DNA from: Thiocapsa sp. UBA6158
GTDB taxonomy: Bacteria > Pseudomonadota > Gammaproteobacteria > Chromatiales > Chromatiaceae
Direction: 5' to 3'
Length of the DNA: 57,010 bases
NCBI RefSeq assembly: GCF_002423035.1
Contig: NZ_DIUM01000090.1
Location: 1-57,010 of the forward strand
Positions 1 through 10,686 of this stretch are shown here, one piece after another. The notes below the pieces were generated by a model. That model was not told the DNA's origin. It made no database searches and was given only the letters and a program-made list of their open reading frames with translations. The translations under genes and the position numbers were made by a program. The number at the start of each line of letters is the position of its first letter. The stretch's first letter is position 1.

Positions 1-21
1 CTGAGGCACGACGCTAATCAC

Positions 22-1263
22 CTAAGAGAATTCGACCGACTTGATCGAGGGCTCGACCGCACCGCTCGAGTTGACGAAAAGGGTATCTTGAATCTTCGCC
101 GTCAGGCCATAGCTGCCCGGGCAGGTGGCGGGTGCGCTCGCCGTGACACTGGTGACGATAGGCTGAGCATAGGGGATGTCCTTGTCGAAGGAGAGATAGT
201 CACCGAAGGGCGCCGGCTTGGAGGCATCGCCGATATAGGCGGCATTGAGGGCGCAGTCCTTCTGAAAGGGGTTGTTGAGGCTGTTCGCGGTGCAGAACAG
301 CATCGAGATGGGTGTACTGCGATCGACCCTGGGGCCATTAAGACTGGGATTCGGTCCACTGGAAGACGCATCGAGCATCCGCACCGGGATTTGATAGTCG
401 ATGAAATACTCGGTGCATGGTTTGGTGGTGATGAGTCTCGAGCGGCTGGTGCCATAGTCCCAGACACTCTCGCTCGAGCCGTTCGGCCAATTCTCGGTCG
501 GATTCGCGGGGTTCCCGTCAAAATTCAGGATCTTGTCGGTCGACCCGACGAAGGCCGTGGGATTGTGTGCGATCAGCTTGGTGCCGGGATCGCTGAGATA
601 GTCGACCGACTGGGTGGGGATATTGCCCCAGATACCGGCGAGCCGATCGATCGAGGTCGCCGGAGCGCCTGAGGAGCCGTCCAGATGCGCGGCAAGATCT
701 CGGTAGCCATCCCCGTCCAGATCGAAAAGAACGGTCCAAAGGGCCGAGTTCCAGGGGTCGGTAGTGCTGAAGCTGCCGGCTTTCGGACCTGTGGCATAGG
801 TGTTGGCGATCTGCTCCACCCGCCAGCGAAACATGATGACGTCTTCGCTGCCATCCGAGGCCGCGCCCTTGCGCAGGTTGTAGTAGATGCTGGGCAGGGC
901 CTTGTCGATGCAGGACGAGGCGATGTTGACATAGTTCTGGGGCGAGGTACCGCCGTTGGAGGGGTCCTGCACCCTGGGGTCGTTGACGCCCGTCTGGAAG
1001 CGGGAATAAGGCTTCCAATCACCGCACTGGACCCCGCACTCGGCAGGGTTGTCAGGTTCCGCTGGCCATGGAGCAGGAGCGAAATGGATTGGCCCCCCGT
1101 GATCATCGTCCAGCGTGATTGGAGAAGTACCCTCGATAACCTCGCCATCATCCCAGTCGGGGGGATACGGATAAGCCTGGGCTTGCAGCGCTGCCAAGCC
1201 CAACGGGGCAGCCAACAGCAGACTTGAAATGGACGACCCCAGCTTTCCTGATTTCATAATCAT
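22..1263 (-). CDS. secreted Cys-rich hypothetical protein
   Basis: I do not recognise a family. The 413-residue protein begins with a signal peptide (hydrophobic stretch about residues 14-28, then AQA before YPYPP), so it is probably exported. The mature part has eight cysteines and one acidic loop DLDGDGYRDL that resembles an EF-hand or dockerin-type calcium loop. No membrane segment follows the signal. A second ATG two codons downstream (1257) lies at better distance from the GAGAA upstream and may be the true start. The gene ends in TAG at 22-24, but the frame stays open for the seven codons left before the window edge, so a nonsense-truncated longer gene cannot be excluded. It is divergent from the response regulator at 1679 and shares a 415-bp intergenic region with it, so it may be that regulator's target (inference). 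Confidence 0.6.
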   Translation of the reverse strand: MIMKSGKLGSSISSLLLAAPLGLAALQAQAYPYPPDWDDGEVIEGTSPITLDDDHGGPIHFAPAPWPAEPDNPAECGVQCGDWKPYSRFQTGVNDPRVQDPSNGGTSPQNYVNIASSCIDKALPSIYYNLRKGAASDGSEDVIMFRWRVEQIANTYATGPKAGSFSTTDPWNSALWTVLFDLDGDGYRDLAAHLDGSSGAPATSIDRLAGIWGNIPTQSVDYLSDPGTKLIAHNPTAFVGSTDKILNFDGNPANPTENWPNGSSESVWDYGTSRSRLITTKPCTEYFIDYQIPVRMLDASSSGPNPSLNGPRVDRSTPISMLFCTANSLNNPFQKDCALNAAYIGDASKPAPFGDYLSFDKDIPYAQPIVTSVTASAPATCPGSYGLTAKIQDTLFVNSSGAVEPSIKSVEFS

Positions 1264-1574
1264 ATTCTCGAATTTACCCTATGTTTTAGGTAGCGAATTC
1301 AAGATGTTAGAGACGATTTGCATAGGTTCGCAGGATGCCCACGCATCATCCGCAGCCCATTTGGCCCGCAAAAACGGGAACTCAGCCATCATGCTGTCCC
1401 AAAACAGTCAGAACCCAATCACCTGTTCAGGTATCGGTAAATACCTTACCGCTCAGGTCGGGTTGACATGGCGGTGCATGACGATCCGGCATGAGGTCGA
1501 TCGCCAAGGGTGGAGGCTGATCGACCAAAATTTCTCCTTCCCCGTATTTTCACCTACATCTTGCCAATGAGGTA

Positions 1575-1590
1575 TCACCCCTAGGGGTGA
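1575..1590. promoter_or_regulatory. 16-bp perfect palindrome, probable operator
   Basis: The sequence TCACCCCTAGGGGTGA is a perfect inverted repeat, about 90 bp upstream of the ATG of the response regulator. Two related C-run/G-run sites follow (1628-1643 and 1662-1673). A dimeric LuxR/FixJ-type HTH protein such as the neighbouring gene product would be expected to bind such symmetric sites. That it does so here is inference. Confidence 0.5.
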
Positions 1591-1627
1591 CTCGGCCAAG
1601 AAGAAAGCAGCTACACTAATAGGCTAA

Positions 1628-1643
1628 TCACCCCCTTTGGGGT
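1628..1643. promoter_or_regulatory. second C/G-box, imperfect copy of the 1575 palindrome
   Basis: TCACCCCCTTTGGGGT keeps the TCACCCC half and the GGGGT half around a CTTT centre. It lies 53 bp (about five helical turns) from the start of the first palindrome. A third partial copy, CACCCCCTAGGC, follows at 1662-1673 directly before the coding start. The spacing suggests a set of related binding sites controlling the downstream gene. Confidence 0.4.
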
Positions 1644-1678
1644 TGCATCGTCGGTCTAATCCACCCCCTAGGCCAGAG

Positions 1679-2368
1679 ATGATCAGCGGATTTCACTCAA
1701 ATTTTCATGTAGATATAAGCGCCCGCTTCGATCTCCTCACCCCCCGCCAACGTGAGGTCTGCAAGCTCATGGCTACTGGCCTGATGAACAAGCAGATTGC
1801 CGACCGGCTGGGTACCAGCGTCAACACCGTCAAGACGCACCGGGCCGAAATCTTCCGCCGCTTGGGCCTAAGCTCCATGGTCGACCTGGTGCGATTGATG
1901 GATCTGCCCAGCACGCAAGGAGTGGATACCGGGGCGGGCGGCGGACCGGAGGGCGTACCGTCCACCCATAGCGGAGGAAGCACCGGGCCGTTGCGGGTTC
2001 TGGTGGTGGAGGACAACCCGATCCTGCAGGAGGTGATGGTCACCCTGCTGACCGAGCGGGGCTACGCAGTGACCGTCTTGGCCGATGGCCAGGGCCTGGA
2101 TCAGGCACTGGCCGCCGGTCCGGTGGATGTCGCCCTGCTCGACATCCAGCTGGGCGAAGGTCAGGAGGACGGCTACACCCTGGCCGCGCGCCTGCGCCTG
2201 CGCTGCCCCTGCGGCATCATCATGACCACGGCGCTGGGGGAACGGGAGGATCGTATCCGCGGCCTGGACGAGGGCGCCGATGCCTACCTGGTGAAGCCGA
2301 TCGATTTTGACGAGCTTGAGGCCGTTATCCGCAGCGTTTTGCGGCGGATTCGCCCGATCATGACCTGA
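1679..2368 (+). CDS. response regulator with reversed order: LuxR/FixJ HTH then receiver
   Basis: The 229-residue protein has an N-terminal LuxR/FixJ-type DNA-binding domain (about residues 18-76, with LTPRQREV and the recognition helix region SVNTVKTHRAEIFRRLG). A Gly-rich linker follows (77-104), then a complete receiver domain (105-225). The receiver has the acidic pocket E111-D112, the phosphoacceptor D155 in ALLDIQ, T184 and K206 of LVKP. Canonical NarL/FixJ regulators have the receiver first. I prefer the ATG at 1679. A TTG at 1637 would also keep the frame, but it lies inside the second C/G-box and would add only a low-complexity leader. No sensor kinase gene is adjacent, so the phosphate donor is unknown. 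The upstream palindromes suggest autoregulation and control of the divergent secreted protein gene. Confidence 0.8.
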   Translation: MISGFHSNFHVDISARFDLLTPRQREVCKLMATGLMNKQIADRLGTSVNTVKTHRAEIFRRLGLSSMVDLVRLMDLPSTQGVDTGAGGGPEGVPSTHSGGSTGPLRVLVVEDNPILQEVMVTLLTERGYAVTVLADGQGLDQALAAGPVDVALLDIQLGEGQEDGYTLAARLRLRCPCGIIMTTALGEREDRIRGLDEGADAYLVKPIDFDELEAVIRSVLRRIRPIMT

Positions 2369-2541
2369 AGCGGCCAGGCGCGGCCGATCCGGTTGTGGCG
2401 GCTCAGCCCGACCACGGCCTGAGTCGACCAGGTCAGGTCGATCCTAACGATTCTGCCGATCCTGACGAGGCGACCGCTGCGCATATAGCAACTCTCCTCC
2501 TCCTGGCTGCGGTGGGCTGACTTCGGTTTACAAGCCTACCC

Positions 2542-2838
2542 ATGAACCCCGACGACGCCGGCTACAAACTGCTGTTTTCCGCCCCCGAGGTGGTGCGGGA
2601 CCTGGTGCTGGGCTTCATCCCCGACGCCTGGCTGGCGGGGCTGGATTACTCGACCCTGGAGAAGGTCCCGGCGAGCTATGTGACCGACGACCTGCGCCGG
2701 CGTAGCGACGATGTCGTCTGGCGAGTCAAGGCCGGTGAGGATTGGCTTTATCTGTACATCCTCATCGAGTTCCAGAGCCGCGTTGATCCCTTCATGGCGG
2801 TTCGTATGCTGGTCTATGTCGGGTTTAAGGGGGTTTAA
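2542..2838 (+). pseudogene. N-terminal fragment of Rpn-family nuclease / putative transposase
   Basis: The 98 codons match the start of the Rpn (transposase_31, PD-(D/E)XK-like) family: the opening FSAPEVVRDLVLGF, the DDLRRRSDDVVWRVK stretch and the LYILIEFQSR core with its E-F-Q residues. Full-length members run to roughly 300 residues. Here the homology stops after VRMLVYVG, and a short run of foreign residues (FKGV) leads to a stop. The sequence right after, ggtcaggttcaattcat, looks like debris of a mobile element rather than the rest of the gene. I read it as a decayed remnant without function. Family members promote RecA-independent recombination in E. coli. Confidence 0.65.
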
Positions 2839-3138
2839 GGGGTCAGGTTCAATTCATCTGATGGCGATGTCCGGCAAACACGTATCGACGCGAGCCGTCG
2901 ATGTGATCACTCGATAGCTTCGATTCGATCCCTGCACACCCGAACCAGTCGGTTGACAGCGCTCGCTCCTACCGAAATTCGAGCATCGCTTGTTCATCAA
3001 GCCCATGATGTGCGGTTTCCCGTTGGAGCGGTCCGCAATGTGCGGCGAGGAACGACCCGCACCCTGTGCATCCGGCGCGCCTTGCAAGCTCGCCGCGCAG
3101 GGTGCATCGCCCAACGGCCGCAATCACGATCCCGCCCC
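2839..3138. other. gene-free 300-bp stretch after the Rpn remnant
   Basis: I see no gene, RNA or clear repeat here. Its left end continues the remnant of the mobile-type gene, and its right end abuts the uvrA stop codon. Open frames crossing it are antisense shadows of uvrA. Confidence 0.4.
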
Positions 3139-5964
<2,826 letters not shown>

Positions 5965-6091
5965 GGGGCTGGGAGACCTGCGGCGGTGGGCGGCCAATCC
6001 GCGATTATTCCGTAAATCGCGATCGGGCACGATCGCCGACAAGCCCTTATACTCGCGTCTTCCGCCGAATCGACGTCGCAGGCCACCGGCT

Positions 6092-7474
6092 TTGACTCCT
6101 TCTCACCAACCCCTTGTCGCCTTCACCGGGCTGGAGAAGCGCGCCGCGGCCGGTCTGGCCGCGATCTTCTCCACGCGCATGCTGGGTCTCTTCATGGTCC
6201 TGCCGGTCTTCGCGCTCTATGCACACGACCTGGACGGCGCCACGCCTTTGCTGGTCGGGCTGGCGATCGGTGCCTATGGCTTGACGCAGGCGTTGTTTCA
6301 GATCCCGCTCGGATTGCTGTCGGATCGGATCGGGCGCAAGCCCGTGATCTATGGAGGGCTGGTGTTGTTCGCGATCGGCAGCGTCGTCGCTGCACTCGCC
6401 GACGGGATCGAGCTGGTCATTCTGGGGCGCGTACTTCAAGGCAGTGGCGCCATCGCGGCGGCGACCATCGCGCTCACCGCCGATCTGACCCGCGACGCGG
6501 TGCGCACGCGCGCCATGGCGGCGATCGGGATCAGCGTCGCCCTCTCGTTTGCCGCGGCACTCGTCGTCGGACCGCCCTTGGCGCGCTGGCTCGGGATCTC
6601 GGGGATCTTTTGGCTCACCGCATTCCTGGCGATCGCCGGCATGCTGGTTCTGGCTTATATCGTGCCCGAGCCCGAGCGCTCCAGCGTCCACCGCGAGGCC
6701 CAGCCTGTGATGGATCAGTTCGCGGGTGTGTTGGGTAACCCCACGCTGCTGCGCCTGGATCTGGGCATCTTCCTGCTGCACCTCACCATGGTGAGCATGT
6801 TCGTGGTGCTGCCGCTGTCGATCGAGTCGGCCGGCTTGGCGCCCGTGGATCACTGGCTGCTCTATCTGCCGGTTGTGCTGCTCGCCATTGTCGTGATGGT
6901 CCCCTTCATCATCATGGCCGAGCGCGGCGGCAAGGTGAAGGCCGTGCTGGTCGCTGCGGTCACGGCGATGTGTGCGTCCATGGTGGGCTTCTATCTGTTG
7001 AATCAGTCGATTTGGGTCGTCGGGTTTCTGTTGCTGGTGATGTTCACCGTCTTCAACCTGATGGAGGCCATCCTGCCGTCTCTGGTCTCGAAGGCGGCGC
7101 GCGCCGGCGCGCGCGGGACCGCGATGGGGGTCTTCTCGAGCTCGCAGTTCGTGGGTGCCTTCTTGGGTGGGCTGCTCGGCGGCTTGGCGCACCAGAGCTT
7201 CGGAGCGGATGCCGTCTATCTGGTCGGGGCCGCGACATCGCTGGTGTGGATCGGTCTGGCGGCGACGATGGCGATGCCGGCGAATCTGACGGCGCATGTC
7301 CTTTCACTCGGCGAACAGCCGGCCGAAGAGGGTCTGGGTCTCGAGGCGCGTCTGCTGGCCATCCCGGGGGTGGAGGATGCCGTGGTTGCGCTCGACGAGG
7401 GCGTCGCTTACCTAAAGGTGGACAGTGGCCGATTGGATTGGGCAACATTGCAGACGTTTTCGGCTAGGGCCTGA
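6092..7474 (+). CDS. yajR: YajR-type major facilitator transporter
   Basis: This is an inner-membrane MFS permease of about 460 residues, with some twelve hydrophobic segments and motif A (GLLSDRIGRK, about residues 74-83). After the transmembrane part comes a soluble C-terminal domain of about 70 residues (EARLLAIPGVEDAVVALDEG...) that matches the ferredoxin-like YAM domain of E. coli YajR. The substrate of YajR is unknown; the fold suggests proton-coupled drug or metabolite efflux. The frame is open far upstream across uvrA. I start at the TTG at 6092, which gives the family length (YajR 454). No ATG is suitable except one at 6179 inside the first membrane segment. A TATACT box at 6048-6053 fits a promoter for this start. 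Confidence 0.85.
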   Translation: MTPSHQPLVAFTGLEKRAAAGLAAIFSTRMLGLFMVLPVFALYAHDLDGATPLLVGLAIGAYGLTQALFQIPLGLLSDRIGRKPVIYGGLVLFAIGSVVAALADGIELVILGRVLQGSGAIAAATIALTADLTRDAVRTRAMAAIGISVALSFAAALVVGPPLARWLGISGIFWLTAFLAIAGMLVLAYIVPEPERSSVHREAQPVMDQFAGVLGNPTLLRLDLGIFLLHLTMVSMFVVLPLSIESAGLAPVDHWLLYLPVVLLAIVVMVPFIIMAERGGKVKAVLVAAVTAMCASMVGFYLLNQSIWVVGFLLLVMFTVFNLMEAILPSLVSKAARAGARGTAMGVFSSSQFVGAFLGGLLGGLAHQSFGADAVYLVGAATSLVWIGLAATMAMPANLTAHVLSLGEQPAEEGLGLEARLLAIPGVEDAVVALDEGVAYLKVDSGRLDWATLQTFSARA

Positions 7475-7552
7475 GGTGTCACGCCGAGGTCGGCCGCGTC
7501 ATTTTTTGCGAGACAACAATCGCCCGCGCTCGGCGCGGAGCGGGAGGACTGC

Positions 7553-8047
7553 ATGGCAGGCGTCAACAAGGTCATTCTCATCGGCAACCTCGGGGCCGAT
7601 CCGGAGGTGCGTTACATGCCGAGCGGCGATGCGGTGGCGAATGTCCGGATCGCAACGAGCGATACCTGGAAGGATAAGAACACGGGCGAGCGGCAGGAGC
7701 GCACCGAGTGGCACAACGTCGTCTTCTTCGGCAAGGTCGCCGAGATCGTCAAGCAGTATGTGCACAAGGGCTCGAAGATCTACGTCGAAGGCAAGCTGCG
7801 CACCCGCAAGTGGCAGGGCCAGGACGGACAAGACCGTTACACGACCGAGGTCGTGGTCGACATGAACGGGACCATGCAGATGCTCGACAGCCGTTCAGGC
7901 GGCGGTGTCGGATCATCGGTGCCGTTCGACGACGTGCCCACACATCAGTCGCGCGGCGGCGGGCGGACTCAGTCATCGACTCCGGCGCCGTCCTCCGGAG
8001 GGAGCAGCCAGGGTGCGCCGGATTTCGACGACGATATCCCCTTTTAA
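7553..8047 (+). CDS. ssb: single-stranded DNA-binding protein
   Basis: SSB coats single-stranded DNA in replication, recombination and repair. The 164-residue protein has the N-terminal OB fold (about residues 1-110, starting MAGVNKVILIGNLGADPEVR), a Gly/Ser/Gln-rich flexible linker, and the acidic tip DFDDDIPF that recruits partner proteins. A good ribosome site (GGGAGGA) lies eight bases before the ATG. It stands downstream of the yajR-type gene and near uvrA, the usual gammaproteobacterial neighbourhood. The first 86-bp inverted-end element begins four bases after its stop codon. Confidence 0.97.
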   Translation: MAGVNKVILIGNLGADPEVRYMPSGDAVANVRIATSDTWKDKNTGERQERTEWHNVVFFGKVAEIVKQYVHKGSKIYVEGKLRTRKWQGQDGQDRYTTEVVVDMNGTMQMLDSRSGGGVGSSVPFDDVPTHQSRGGGRTQSSTPAPSSGGSSQGAPDFDDDIPF

Positions 8048-8050
8048 AAT

Positions 8051-8139
8051 CTTAAACCGCGCCGACGCCAACGGTCGTCAAGTCTGCCGGGGCCGATCTC
8101 ATGCAAAAACATCGCATACCGCGCCGAGCGCGGTTTAAG
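8051..8139. repeat. 86-bp inverted-end element, copy 1
   Basis: The element is bounded by an 11-bp perfect inverted repeat, CTTAAACCGCG (8051-8061) and CGCGGTTTAAG (8129-8139). Measured from TTAAACC to GGTTTAA it is 87 bp. It fills most of the gap between ssb and rfbB. The same ends at the same distance recur at 15580, 15684, 19388 and 30354, while the interiors differ. Confidence 0.7.
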
Positions 8140-8171
8140 CGTTCCACCATCAGCGTCATGGAGCATCGCCT

Positions 8172-9230
8172 GTGCTGACCCTTCTCGTCACCGGCGGGGC
8201 CGGATTCATCGGGGGCAACTTCGTCCACTACATCCTCGAGACCACGGACGCGCGGGTGGTCAATCTCGATCTTCTGACCTACGCCGGCAACCTCGACACA
8301 CTCGCCGATCTGAAGGGCAACCCGCGTCACGTCTTCGTGCAGGGCGACATCGCCGATCCTGCGCTGGTCGCCCGACTTCTTGCCGAGTACGAGGTCGACG
8401 CGGTCGTGAACTTTGCGGCCGAGAGCCATGTCGATCGCTCGATCGACGGCCCGGCCCAGTTTGTTCAGACCAACGTGGTCGGTACCTTCAACCTGCTCGA
8501 TTGCGCACGCGCCCACTGGGCCAAGCGCAGCGGCGCGGCCAAGGACGCCTTTCGCTTCCTGCATGTCTCGACCGACGAGGTCTACGGCTCGCTGGGACCG
8601 ACGGGCCTCTTCGCCGAGTCGACCCCCTACGCGCCCAACTCGCCCTATTCGGCGTCCAAGGCCGCATCGGACCACCTGGTGCGCGCCTGGTTTCACACCT
8701 ACGGCCTGCCGGTGTTGACGACCAACTGCTCGAACAATTACGGGCCTTACCAATTCCCGGAGAAGTTGATCCCGCTGATGATCCTGAAGGCGCAGCGCGG
8801 CGAGCCCTTGCCCATCTACGGCGACGGCGGGAACGTGCGTGACTGGCTGTACGTCATCGATCACTGCCGTGCGATCCTGCGCGTGCTCGAGGCCGGCAGA
8901 CCCGGCGAGGTCTACAACGTCGGCGGCAACAGCGAGAAGACCAATCTCGAGGTTGTCGATACGCTCTGTGCCCTGCTCGACGAGCGCCTGCCTGATTCAC
9001 CCTATCGGCCACACACGGGTCTGAAGAGCTTCGTCAAAGACCGTCCCGGACACGATCGGCGCTACGCCATCGATGCCGGCAAGCTCAAGCGCGAGCTGGG
9101 TTGGGAGCCGGCGGAGACCTTCGAGTCCGGTATGCGGCGCACGGTCGACTGGTATCTGGACCATCCGGACTGGTGCCGGCGGGTCACCGACGGGAGCTAT
9201 CTCGGCGAGCGTCTCGGCGCCGCCGGTTGA
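8172..9230 (+). CDS. rfbB: dTDP-glucose 4,6-dehydratase
   Basis: RfbB (RmlB) converts dTDP-glucose to dTDP-4-keto-6-deoxyglucose, the second step of dTDP-L-rhamnose synthesis, using bound NAD. The 352-residue protein shows the Rossmann motif TGGAGFIG (7-14), STDEVYG and the catalytic YSASK (about 159-163), all typical of this extended SDR family. The start is a GTG at 8172, preceded by GGAG at good distance; the nearby ATG at 8158 is out of frame. It is the first gene of the rfbBACD operon and is followed after 11 bp by rfbA. The product feeds O-antigen or other surface polysaccharide. Confidence 0.96.
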   Translation: MLTLLVTGGAGFIGGNFVHYILETTDARVVNLDLLTYAGNLDTLADLKGNPRHVFVQGDIADPALVARLLAEYEVDAVVNFAAESHVDRSIDGPAQFVQTNVVGTFNLLDCARAHWAKRSGAAKDAFRFLHVSTDEVYGSLGPTGLFAESTPYAPNSPYSASKAASDHLVRAWFHTYGLPVLTTNCSNNYGPYQFPEKLIPLMILKAQRGEPLPIYGDGGNVRDWLYVIDHCRAILRVLEAGRPGEVYNVGGNSEKTNLEVVDTLCALLDERLPDSPYRPHTGLKSFVKDRPGHDRRYAIDAGKLKRELGWEPAETFESGMRRTVDWYLDHPDWCRRVTDGSYLGERLGAAG

Positions 9231-9241
9231 GGGATCGGATC

Positions 9242-10123
9242 ATGAATCGAAAAGGCATCATCCTGGCCGGCGGCTCCGGCACGCGTCTCTATCCGCTCAC
9301 GCGGGCGATCAGCAAGCAGCTGCTGCCGATCTACGACAAGCCGATGATCTATTACCCGCTCTCGACCCTGATGTTGGCGGGGATTCGCGAGATTCTGATC
9401 ATCTCCACGCCGCATGACCTGCCGATGTTCCGATCCCTACTCGGGGACGGATCCCAATGGGGGCTCGATCTCGGGTATGCCGAGCAGCCCCATCCGGGCG
9501 GGCTTGCGCAAGCCTTCCTGATCGGCAAGGACTTCGTCGGCACATCGCCCTCCTGTCTGATCCTGGGAGACAACATCTTCTACGGGCACGGTCTAGTCGA
9601 TCAGCTCAAGGCCGCCGGTGCGCGCGAGTGTGGCGCCACCGTTTTCGGTTACTACGTCTCGGATCCCGAGCGCTATGGCGTGGCCGAGTTCGATGCGAAC
9701 GGACATGTCCTGAGTCTCGAAGAGAAGCCGATCAAGCCCAAGTCCAACTGGGCGGTGACCGGCATCTATTTCTACGACAATCAGGTCTGCGAGCTTGCCG
9801 AAGAGCTGCGTCCGTCGCCGCGCGGCGAGTTGGAGATCACGGACCTCAATATCCGCTATCTCGAGCAGGGCGAGCTGCATGTGAGCCGGATCGGCCGCGG
9901 GACGGCTTGGCTCGATACCGGCACGCACGAGTCCCTGATGCAGGCCGGGCAGTTCATCGAGACGATCGAGCGTCGACAGGGTCTCAAGATCTGCTGCCCG
10001 GAGGAGGTCGCCTACTTCAACGGATGGATCGACGAGGATCAGCTTCGGGCGATGGGCGAGGAGTTGAAGAAGAGCGGCTATGGCGAGTATCTGCTGAGTC
10101 TACTGCGGCGAGGTGACGTATGA
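9242..10123 (+). CDS. rfbA: glucose-1-phosphate thymidylyltransferase
   Basis: RfbA (RmlA) joins dTTP and glucose-1-phosphate to dTDP-glucose, the committed step of rhamnose synthesis. The 293-residue product has the exact family length and the nucleotide-binding signature GGSGTRLYPLT near the N-terminus, followed by SKQLLPIYDKPMIYYPLS-type sequence. I start at ATG 9242 behind a GAGGGA ribosome site; the open frame extends upstream into rfbB but only as a shadow. Its stop overlaps the rfbC start (ATGA), so the two are probably translationally coupled. The enzyme family is usually inhibited by dTDP-rhamnose. Confidence 0.97.
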   Translation: MNRKGIILAGGSGTRLYPLTRAISKQLLPIYDKPMIYYPLSTLMLAGIREILIISTPHDLPMFRSLLGDGSQWGLDLGYAEQPHPGGLAQAFLIGKDFVGTSPSCLILGDNIFYGHGLVDQLKAAGARECGATVFGYYVSDPERYGVAEFDANGHVLSLEEKPIKPKSNWAVTGIYFYDNQVCELAEELRPSPRGELEITDLNIRYLEQGELHVSRIGRGTAWLDTGTHESLMQAGQFIETIERRQGLKICCPEEVAYFNGWIDEDQLRAMGEELKKSGYGEYLLSLLRRGDV

Positions 10124-10686
10124 AGGTCATCGAAACGGCAATCCCGGGCGTGTTGATCCTCGAGCCGAAGGTTTTCGGCGACGAGCGGGGCTACTTCATG
10201 GAGACCTACCGCACCAATTGCTACGCGGAGATCGGCATCCCCGCGCCCTTTGTCCAAGACAACCTCTCCTACTCGCGCCGGGGTGTCCTGCGGGGCCTCC
10301 ACGTTCAGCATCCGCACGCTCAGGGTAAGTTGGTGCAGGTGATGGACGGCGAGGTCTTCGACGTCGCGGTCGATATCCGCCGCGGCTCGCCCACCTTCGG
10401 GCGCTGGGTCGGTGCGATCTTGTCCGGAGAAAACCGGCGTCAGTTCTGGATCCCGCCGGGGTTTGCCCACGGCTTCCTGGTCACCGGTGACTCGGCCCTC
10501 TTCATCTACAAGAACACGGACTATTACAGCCCCGAGACCGAGCTCAGTCTGCGTTGGGACGACCCCGAGATCGCCATCGATTGGCCGCTCGAAGGGACGC
10601 CGGAACTCTCTGCAAAGGACTCGGTTGCGCTCTGTCTGAACGAGATCACACCCGAACGCCTTCCCGACTACGAGGCCAGCCTATGA
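10120..10686 (+). CDS. rfbC: dTDP-4-dehydrorhamnose 3,5-epimerase
   Basis: RfbC (RmlC) epimerises the 4-keto sugar at C3 and C5. The 188-residue protein is a small cupin-type enzyme with the family landmarks FVQDNLSYSRRGVLRGLH (catalytic His at its end) and FWIPPGFAHGFLV. Its start overlaps the rfbA stop and its stop overlaps the rfbD start, both as ATGA, which marks a tightly coupled operon. Confidence 0.96.
   Translation: MKVIETAIPGVLILEPKVFGDERGYFMETYRTNCYAEIGIPAPFVQDNLSYSRRGVLRGLHVQHPHAQGKLVQVMDGEVFDVAVDIRRGSPTFGRWVGAILSGENRRQFWIPPGFAHGFLVTGDSALFIYKNTDYYSPETELSLRWDDPEIAIDWPLEGTPELSAKDSVALCLNEITPERLPDYEASL

Larger units (their letters stand above)
1264..1678. other. divergent intergenic region, 415 bp
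   Basis: This region separates the secreted protein gene (minus) from the response regulator gene (plus). I see no convincing gene in it. It is less GC-rich than its surroundings. Its right half holds the C/G-box palindromes described separately. A TTGACA hexamer occurs at 1463-1468 on the plus strand, without a good partner -10 box at 16-18 bp. I could not fix either promoter. Confidence 0.5.

Noticed and set aside
1229..1570. 113-codon plus-strand ORF in the divergent intergenic region
   Set aside because: No ribosome site, begins inside the secreted protein gene, and the sequence looks non-coding.
5965..6091. LexA (SOS) box between uvrA and the yajR-type gene
   Set aside because: No CTGT-N8-ACAG pattern found here or before ssb; only a short dyad CGCGATT/AATCGCG at 6000-6021.
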